This document shows positions 7,998 to 12,337 of a stretch of 12,337 nt of DNA, one piece after another. The position numbers and the translations under genes were made by a program. Under the pieces are notes generated by a model. The model saw only the letters and a list, made by a program, of their open reading frames with translations. It did not search any database and was not told the DNA's origin. The first letter of the stretch is position 1; each line of letters opens with the position of its first letter. Source of the DNA: Gammaproteobacteria bacterium. Its GTDB lineage: Bacteria; Pseudomonadota; Gammaproteobacteria; Enterobacterales; Kangiellaceae. The stretch is from positions 17,620 to 29,956 of the forward strand of contig NVTT01000021.1 of the NCBI GenBank assembly GCA_002401655.1, written 5' to 3'.

Positions 7998-8873
7998 TTG
8001 CAGGTTACACCTTGGAATACTTATCAAAATCGTAGAGAGTTTCTAAATAAAATGATAAAGATTGGGGCGATCGCTAGTATCGCCCCTAGTCAATTAATTA
8101 TCGCAAAAAACAATAGACATTTTTTATCTCAGACACCTATTAAAAGCGCTCAAAACTACAATAATTATTATGAATTTTCTACTAATAAAGAAGCCGTAAT
8201 GCATCTTGCAAATTCATTTTCTATTTCACCTTGGTCAATATCAATTGAAGGCGAAGTTAAAAATCCTTTAACGTTAAGTTTGTCAGATATATTAGATTTA
8301 GAATCGGTCGAACGAGTATATCCGTTAAGGTGTGTTGAAGGTTGGTCTATGGTTATTCCTTGGAAGGGGATTGAACTAAGAAAAATACTCAATCAAGCGC
8401 GAGTTAAAACAACCGCTAAATATGTTAAATTTGTCGGCACCTATCGGCCTGAAGAAATGTTCAACCAACGTCGAAAAATACTACCATGGCCCTATACAGA
8501 AGGTCTTCGGATAGATGAAGCAATGCATCCGTTAACTATTTTAGCGACGGGTATGTATGATGAAACATTGAGTAAACAAAATGGTGCACCTATTAGGTTA
8601 GTTGTACCTTGGAAATATGGTTTCAAGAGTATAAAAGCAATTCAAAAAATAATTGTTCAAAAAGAAAAACCCAAAACTAGTTGGAATATGCAGATCCCTA
8701 GTGAGTATGGTTTTTACGCAAATGTAAATCCCTCAGTCGCTCATCCTCGCTGGAGTCAATCTAGAGAAGTTAGAATTGGAGAGTTGCGTAAGCGTCCCAC
8801 TAATCCATTTAACGGGTTTAAAAATGAAGTTTCCCATATGTATAAAAACTTAGATCTAGAATTAAATTTTTAG
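7998..8873 (+). CDS. msrP: MsrP, periplasmic methionine sulfoxide reductase catalytic subunit
   Basis: 291 residues, a molybdopterin enzyme of the YedY/sulfite-oxidase fold that reduces protein-bound methionine sulfoxide in the periplasm. A twin-arginine signal is visible at the N-terminus ('NRREFLNK', 11-18, then a hydrophobic stretch), fitting Tat export of a cofactor-loaded protein. Cys112 in 'RCVEGWSMV' is the expected molybdenum ligand. Other strongly family-like blocks are 'GLRIDEAMHPLT' (169-180), 'NGAPIRLVVPWKYGFKSIK' (195-213), 'EYGFYANVNP' (236-245) and 'HPRWSQ' (249-254). It is about 40 residues shorter than the E. coli protein, mostly in the linker after the signal. Start is TTG at 7998: an in-frame TAG (the cytochrome stop) lies just upstream, AAGGGA about 10 bases before, and the next Met (19) would remove the Tat arginines. 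MsrQ follows after 31 bases. A strong hairpin lies in the signal-peptide codons. Confidence 0.96.
   Translation: MQVTPWNTYQNRREFLNKMIKIGAIASIAPSQLIIAKNNRHFLSQTPIKSAQNYNNYYEFSTNKEAVMHLANSFSISPWSISIEGEVKNPLTLSLSDILDLESVERVYPLRCVEGWSMVIPWKGIELRKILNQARVKTTAKYVKFVGTYRPEEMFNQRRKILPWPYTEGLRIDEAMHPLTILATGMYDETLSKQNGAPIRLVVPWKYGFKSIKAIQKIIVQKEKPKTSWNMQIPSEYGFYANVNPSVAHPRWSQSREVRIGELRKRPTNPFNGFKNEVSHMYKNLDLELNF
8064..8086 (+). repeat. GC-rich 8-bp inverted repeat inside msrP
   Basis: GGGGCGAT (8064-8071) pairs perfectly with ATCGCCCC (8079-8086) around a 7-base loop. This is the strongest short hairpin I found in this AT-rich window. It lies in the Tat signal-peptide codons of msrP, 66-89 bases after its TTG. 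No U-run follows, so it is not an intrinsic terminator. Its left arm overlaps the 8-bp palindrome GCGATCGC at 8067-8074. Confidence 0.6.
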
Positions 8874-8904
8874 ACTCTTCACTAATGAACATAAACTTTA
8901 TTCA

Positions 8905-9597
8905 ATGAGCTGGCTTTTTAAAATAAAGCAAAATGAAAAAATATTTCGCTTCACAATTTTTTCTATCTCTATATTCCCGGCTATTCTATTGTATTATAAA
9001 TACAGTACCGCTGGTTTAGGTATCAATCCATTTGCAACTTTAAGTCATCAAACTGGTCATATTGCAATAGTTTATATTTTGTTGACTTTATCTATCACGC
9101 CAATAAGAAGGTTTCTTTGTAACGTTTCAATAAAATTAAATCTCAATCGAGGAAAACGACTATCTGATTGGAATTTTTTAATTAAATCTAGACGGCAATT
9201 AGGCTTGTTTAGTTTTTTCTATTCAGCTTTACATCTTTCGGCTTACTTATTTTTAGATATTGGATGGAGTTGGGAATATTTTAGCGATGATTTGGCGGAG
9301 AGGAGTTTTATTATTTATGGTCTAGTAAATTTTATAATGTTATTTCTTTTAGCAATAACTTCTCCTACTATCGTTAGAAAAAAAATGGGGCGGTGGTGGA
9401 AAAAGGTACATCGCTTAATGTATCTAATTGCTATATTAAGCATAGTGCATTTTGTTTTTGCAGCAAAACATGGGAATAATTGGTCAATAGTTTATGGAAC
9501 AATCTGCTTAGTTTTGCTTTCCAATCGAGCGTGGATATTTCTAAGTAACAAAAGTAGGCGTCAAAAGGATGATGGACTAGAAACATACAGAAATTAA
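8905..9597 (+). CDS. msrQ: MsrQ, haem b membrane subunit of the MsrPQ system
   Basis: 230 residues, a ferric-reductase-like membrane protein that takes electrons from the quinone pool or a cytoplasmic flavin reductase and passes them to MsrP. About six membrane helices can be seen (roughly 17-32, 50-66, 98-116, 136-154, 170-187, 194-212). His110, His169 and His182 have nearly the same spacing as the haem ligands His91, His151 and His164 of E. coli MsrQ. Other family blocks are 'GLGINPFATLSHQTG' (37-51), 'SRRQLGL' (95-101) and 'RWWKKVHRLMYL' (163-174). Between 'LSITPIRR' and 'SRRQLGL' this protein has about 16 more residues than E. coli. Start is ATG at 8905; the ribosome site is weak, and it lies 31 bases after msrP. 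It appears to be the last gene of the plus-strand block. Confidence 0.94.
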   Translation: MSWLFKIKQNEKIFRFTIFSISIFPAILLYYKYSTAGLGINPFATLSHQTGHIAIVYILLTLSITPIRRFLCNVSIKLNLNRGKRLSDWNFLIKSRRQLGLFSFFYSALHLSAYLFLDIGWSWEYFSDDLAERSFIIYGLVNFIMLFLLAITSPTIVRKKMGRWWKKVHRLMYLIAILSIVHFVFAAKHGNNWSIVYGTICLVLLSNRAWIFLSNKSRRQKDDGLETYRN

Positions 9598-9744
9598 ATA
9601 ATCTCTATTTCATTTAACTAATAATCTTCTATCTTTTTTTATATCCGTTTTTTCGTTGCGCAAATCAATAGTTAGCTGACAATCGACAAATATATTAAAA
9701 TATAATTGGGAAATATTAATTATTTGTTTGTTGTTGAAACATAA
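9598..9744. other. convergent spacer after msrQ
   Basis: A 147-base, very AT-rich gap between msrQ (+) and the hydrolase gene (-). No GC-rich stem with a T-run is visible for either direction; the T-run at about 9633-9640 has no stem before it. A 9-base inverted repeat CAATAGTTA (9666-9674) / TAACTATTG (9742-9750) has arms 67 bases apart, the second overlapping the hydrolase stop. It could be chance or part of a long weak bidirectional hairpin. Confidence 0.35.
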
Positions 9745-10386
9745 CTATTGTAGCGTATCTTCTTGTAATCTCGAAATAAATTCTACTATCTCCACCACAC
9801 TTTGTTCAATATTCTGACTTAACGTATAGCCAGAACGAACTCTAGGTTTAAAAGAGTGATCACCATCTGGAATAAAATTGACTGTTACAGAATTTGATAG
9901 GCTATAACCATCTATTTCAAATCGTGTTCCAAAGGTATCTCTTTCACCTTGTAGTATTAAGGTAGCGGTCGTTAGGTTGGATAGATGATCGCCTCGGTAT
10001 TTATTCAGTTTTTTAGGAGGATGAAATGGAAACCCTAAACAGATACATGCGTTAATGCTGTTATTCTGAGTTTTTTCAATTTCTGACGCTACTAAAGAAG
10101 CAACGCGCCCACCCATCGACTTACCGCCAATCACCAATTTTTTATTGGGATATTCATCTTGATAAATTTCTAGTTGATTTTTAAATGCTTGAATGAGTTT
10201 TGGCATTCTATCGGGAGGTCTTCTTTTAGCAGTTTCTTCCATTATTTTCATATACGGGAAGTTAAAGGCAATGGTTTGTAATCCTGATTTGTTCAGATCA
10301 CGTACCATTCCTTTCATAAAATCGCTTTCTATTCCAGCACCGGCTCCGTGGGTCAATATAAATAAATAATCGTCTAATTTATTCAA
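9745..10386 (-). CDS. alpha/beta hydrolase of the KANL3/Tex30 type
   Basis: 213 residues, a small complete alpha/beta hydrolase with no signal peptide, so cytoplasmic. The oxyanion region is 'THGAGAG' (12-18), the nucleophile elbow 'GKSMGGR' (88-94) carries Ser90, the acid is probably Asp150 in 'GERD', and the base is His177 in 'DGDHSF'. The segment 'FNFPYM' (41-46) followed by 'RRPPDR' (55-60) is typical of bacterial relatives of the KANL3/Tex30 group, often annotated as dienelactone-hydrolase-like. The reaction is presumably ester or thioester hydrolysis, but substrate is unknown and neighbours give no clue. Start is TTG at 10386, with an in-frame TAG four codons upstream and AGAAG 6 bases before; the next Met (24) would delete the oxyanion strand. 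A perfect TATAAT lies 29-34 bases upstream, so it may have its own promoter. Confidence 0.88.
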   Translation of the reverse strand: MNKLDDYLFILTHGAGAGIESDFMKGMVRDLNKSGLQTIAFNFPYMKIMEETAKRRPPDRMPKLIQAFKNQLEIYQDEYPNKKLVIGGKSMGGRVASLVASEIEKTQNNSINACICLGFPFHPPKKLNKYRGDHLSNLTTATLILQGERDTFGTRFEIDGYSLSNSVTVNFIPDGDHSFKPRVRSGYTLSQNIEQSVVEIVEFISRLQEDTLQ

Positions 10387-10407
10387 GTTTATCTTCTAAT
10401 ATTTAAA

Positions 10408-10423
10408 AACTATTATTATAGTT
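10408..10423 (-). promoter_or_regulatory. TATAAT box / weak hairpin upstream of the hydrolase
   Basis: On the minus strand TATAAT (10420-10415) is a perfect -10 element placed properly for the hydrolase gene, but no recognisable -35 or extended -10 goes with it. The same bases form a 6-bp inverted repeat (AACTAT/ATAGTT, loop of four) followed by TTTTT on the minus strand, which could instead be a weak terminator for the lipoprotein gene. The sequence does not decide between the two. Confidence 0.3.
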
Positions 10424-10477
10424 GAGAGTTATTTTCTATCATTTATGACTCTTATACTAATAGTCACTTATTAAATA

Positions 10478-11083
10478 TTAGCTTACCTTCAACTTAACTT
10501 TCTCTACTACTACCAACAAACGCTCGCGTATAGGGATATTTTTGTATTCAGGCATTTTTACTAACTCATCATCTATGGATCCAACAAGTTTCCATTTTTC
10601 AGGAGAGTTTTTCTGCCAATCAACTAATTCTGGAATTGAATTTATGACATTCTGCAATGACTCATAATTTTCATTCTTAGGAGACCAACTCCATCCAACG
10701 TTTAACATACAACCTTTCACCTGTTGAAAAAGTTCATCTTTATATCGTTTTACCGAATCAATTTCACATGTACGAGTGGAAATAGGTTTAAAGCAAAACG
10801 TGGACTCAAAACTTTTTGCCGAAACACAGTTATCAGCCATGCGACTGTATTTACACTTTGGACGCGAAATGGGAGCCTCTAATGCGCCAGCTTCACAACT
10901 GGTAATGGAAGTATCAAATATTTTTTGTAAATCTGTATCCGTTAATGTGGCTTGTTGTTTTTCCGAAGTGTTTTCTGGCTCTACAAAACTCCATTGACCG
11001 TTCGATTCTCTTTGATTGATTGTTTGGTTTGCACATCCAACGGTGATAATAGTAAAAAAGATGACTAATAATATGCTTCTCAT
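10478..11083 (-). CDS. cysteine-rich predicted lipoprotein, unknown function
   Basis: 201 residues; family not recognised. The N-terminus is a hydrophobic signal ending 'ITVGC', a near-canonical lipobox with Cys17 as the lipidated residue, so it is probably anchored in the envelope. Residue 18 is Ala rather than Asp, so outer-membrane sorting would be expected under the E. coli rule. Beyond Cys17 there are six cysteines (63, 77, 86, 97, 106, 125), an even number clustered within 63 residues and compatible with three disulfides in the oxidising periplasm. The C-terminal part (140-201) is mixed helix-like sequence without cysteine. Start is ATG at 11083 with AAGGA 9 bases upstream, and a plausible promoter sits about 45-75 bases upstream. 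No enzyme motif is visible. Confidence 0.8.
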   Translation of the reverse strand: MRSILLVIFFTIITVGCANQTINQRESNGQWSFVEPENTSEKQQATLTDTDLQKIFDTSITSCEAGALEAPISRPKCKYSRMADNCVSAKSFESTFCFKPISTRTCEIDSVKRYKDELFQQVKGCMLNVGWSWSPKNENYESLQNVINSIPELVDWQKNSPEKWKLVGSIDDELVKMPEYKNIPIRERLLVVVEKVKLKVS

Positions 11084-11126
11084 GATTAATATTCCTTAGT
11101 AGTTTAATTTTCCTTTATTCAACTTT

Positions 11127-11156
11127 AGTATAAGCAGAAAAGTGTAAATGCAGCAA
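11127..11156 (-). promoter_or_regulatory. candidate sigma-70 promoter for the lipoprotein gene
   Basis: Read on the minus strand, TTGCTG (11156-11151), an 18-base spacer, then TATACT (11132-11127). The -10 matches 5 of 6 consensus bases, the -35 only 3 of 6. Transcription would start near 11120, leaving about 36 bases of leader that contain the AAGGA ribosome site of the lipoprotein gene. Confidence 0.4.
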
Positions 11157-11244
11157 GAATTAACTTTAAGACGGTTAACAGCTAGAAATTAATCTCATTT
11201 CAATATAGTGCCAACAACAGATCATTACTAATTCATCGTGTAAC

Positions 11245-12084
11245 TTACCCCTCTCGATAAACCTCAAAGTTAAGATTATCTAAGCGATAGGCACTCATGC
11301 CGACAAATGCAAGTAATAGAAAGTAAACACTCATTAAAGTATCCATTAAATATCTTGTTCCCGTAGCAGACATGATTAATTCTAACGTAAGAAATACCGT
11401 CACCATCATAATAGTTAACACGGATACTTTAATTATTTTTTCTATTTGCACTCTTTGATCTTTGGTTGAAAGATGAGGGTTTTTGGTTTTTCCATATATA
11501 TTCCACGCGATTATAGAGAACATGAAACCATCGATAAAAGCTAGTCCTAGTAAATTAAAGTATCCGCCAAAGTGCTCAAAAGGGTGACGTACGAAATATT
11601 CAACAACACCGATAAATACGAGATTACTGATGAGCAATATCGATAAATAAAGGGGCGAAAAATAATTAGTTAATTTTCTGGGCTGTAAGTCTGCTTTTCT
11701 TATCGATTGTTTGTTAGCTAAGCGCATTAACTTTAAAAATTTAAAGCCAGTGAATTCCATAATCACAAATGGTACATATTGTAATAGAAAAAAACCTATC
11801 AATACCGCACTACTATCAACACTCAACATTTCTTCACTTTTTAAGTAAGCACCATATGCAATTATATAAATACCAATTATAAAGATGACTCTATTAATAT
11901 TTTTGAAGTTATTAATACTCATATCAATCGCATCTCGAGAAATTGGATATAGTTTCGGGTATTGTTTTTCAGGGTGTTTATCTAAGATTTTTTTGGATTG
12001 CTGGATTAAAAATCTAGGCATATACCACGATATAAAGATTACCTGCATAAAAAATGCTAAATACAAAAAATTGTTAGTCCACAT
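11245..12084 (-). CDS. seven-helix integral membrane protein, unknown function
   Basis: 279 residues; family not recognised. Hydrophobic segments suitable for membrane helices lie at about 4-24, 66-82, 92-111, 143-163, 175-197, 217-239 and 245-266. Basic loops at 114-137 ('KLMRLANKQSIRKADLQPRK' region) and 199-220 suggest cytoplasmic sides. Acidic or charged residues within or beside helices (Glu110, Glu162, Asp185, Glu235) could matter functionally but match no motif I know. No Cys is present. Start is ATG at 12084 with a strong AAGGAG about 7 bases upstream. The partial gene upstream ends 52 bases before this ATG with no terminator, so the two are probably cotranscribed. The downstream lipoprotein gene seems to have its own promoter. 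Confidence 0.85.
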   Translation of the reverse strand: MWTNNFLYLAFFMQVIFISWYMPRFLIQQSKKILDKHPEKQYPKLYPISRDAIDMSINNFKNINRVIFIIGIYIIAYGAYLKSEEMLSVDSSAVLIGFFLLQYVPFVIMEFTGFKFLKLMRLANKQSIRKADLQPRKLTNYFSPLYLSILLISNLVFIGVVEYFVRHPFEHFGGYFNLLGLAFIDGFMFSIIAWNIYGKTKNPHLSTKDQRVQIEKIIKVSVLTIMMVTVFLTLELIMSATGTRYLMDTLMSVYFLLLAFVGMSAYRLDNLNFEVYREG

Positions 12085-12136
12085 AAAATTCTCCTTTATT
12101 TCTATTTAATTTGACCATTTTGTTGCCCTGGAATTA

Positions 12137-12337
12137 TTATTGGTTCATCAATTCTGCAAATGCGATCCTAATTTCGGAATCTGTGACATTCGATTTTCTT
12201 AATTCTTTAATCGTATTTTCTAATTTTTTGTTAGTCCAATTTGTTAAATCAACTTCGCAATTATTAATTGCATCAGGGTGAACAAAGGTACCTCGGTAGC
12301 TTTTTGACTCAATCACACAATCTCGCTCTAATAGCTT
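12137..12337 (-). CDS. C-terminal part of an unrecognised gene, truncated by window edge
   Basis: On the minus strand the frame reading in from base 12337 is open for 66 codons and ends at TAA (12139-12137), with another stop-like TAA following. The visible peptide is charged and looks like real protein: 'LERDCVIESKSYRG', a short acidic stretch, then a Lys/Glu-rich helix-like tail ending 'IRIAFAELMNQ'. I do not recognise the family. It lies in the same direction as the membrane-protein gene and ends 52 bases before that gene's ATG, with the latter's AAGGAG site in between, so a shared transcript is likely. The codon use looks like its neighbours. The start lies outside the window. Confidence 0.6.
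   Translation of the reverse strand, partial: KLLERDCVIESKSYRGTFVHPDAINNCEVDLTNWTNKKLENTIKELRKSNVTDSEIRIAFAELMNQ

Noticed and set aside
9666..9750. 9-base inverted repeat flanking the msrQ-hydrolase gap as a mobile-element end
   Set aside because: No target duplication, no transposase and one arm lies in the hydrolase coding end; probably chance or a weak hairpin.

Overview
The window looks like an ordinary chromosomal stretch of an AT-rich gammaproteobacterium. Support for this: a bacterial-type prolyl-tRNA synthetase with the inserted editing domain, a clear MsrP/MsrQ pair, an MCP chemoreceptor, and Shine-Dalgarno sites of the AGGAG/AAGGA type. A free-living, motile, respiring, probably aquatic relative of Kangiella-like bacteria would fit, but the genus is a guess. 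I see no tRNA, rRNA, insertion sequence, phage gene or CRISPR array. Coding density is high and no gene-free stretch exceeds 300 bases.

Layout. Bases 2-367 (+) hold the 3' part of a GNAT acetyltransferase. It converges on a three-gene minus-strand unit, bases 388-3938: proS, then a secreted lytic transglycosylase 9 bases later, then a patatin-like phospholipase overlapping it by 13 bases. A 259-base divergent spacer separates proS from the plus-strand block at 4198-9597. That block encodes a methyl-accepting chemotaxis protein, a MauG-like di-heme peroxidase, a small type-1 copper protein, a di-heme cytochrome c, MsrP and MsrQ. From 9745 to the right edge all genes are on the minus strand: a KANL3/Tex30-type alpha/beta hydrolase, a cysteine-rich lipoprotein, a seven-helix membrane protein of unknown function, and the last 66 codons of an unrecognised gene running off the window.

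How the genes may work together. The plus-strand block is the most interesting part. Five consecutive genes encode exported or membrane redox proteins with short gaps. MsrQ passes quinone-derived electrons to MsrP, which repairs oxidised methionines in periplasmic proteins. The peroxidase, cupredoxin and cytochrome look like a c-type electron-transfer chain ending in peroxide reduction or protein oxidation. The peroxidase has lost the labile distal histidine of classical CcpA enzymes and carries Tyr where CcpA has the Met ligand, as in MauG. With a chemoreceptor immediately upstream, the block reads as an envelope oxidant module that may combine sensing, removal and repair. That is inference from gene order and residues.

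A second notable property is start-codon use: five of twelve complete genes appear to begin with TTG, each with an in-frame stop only a few codons upstream.
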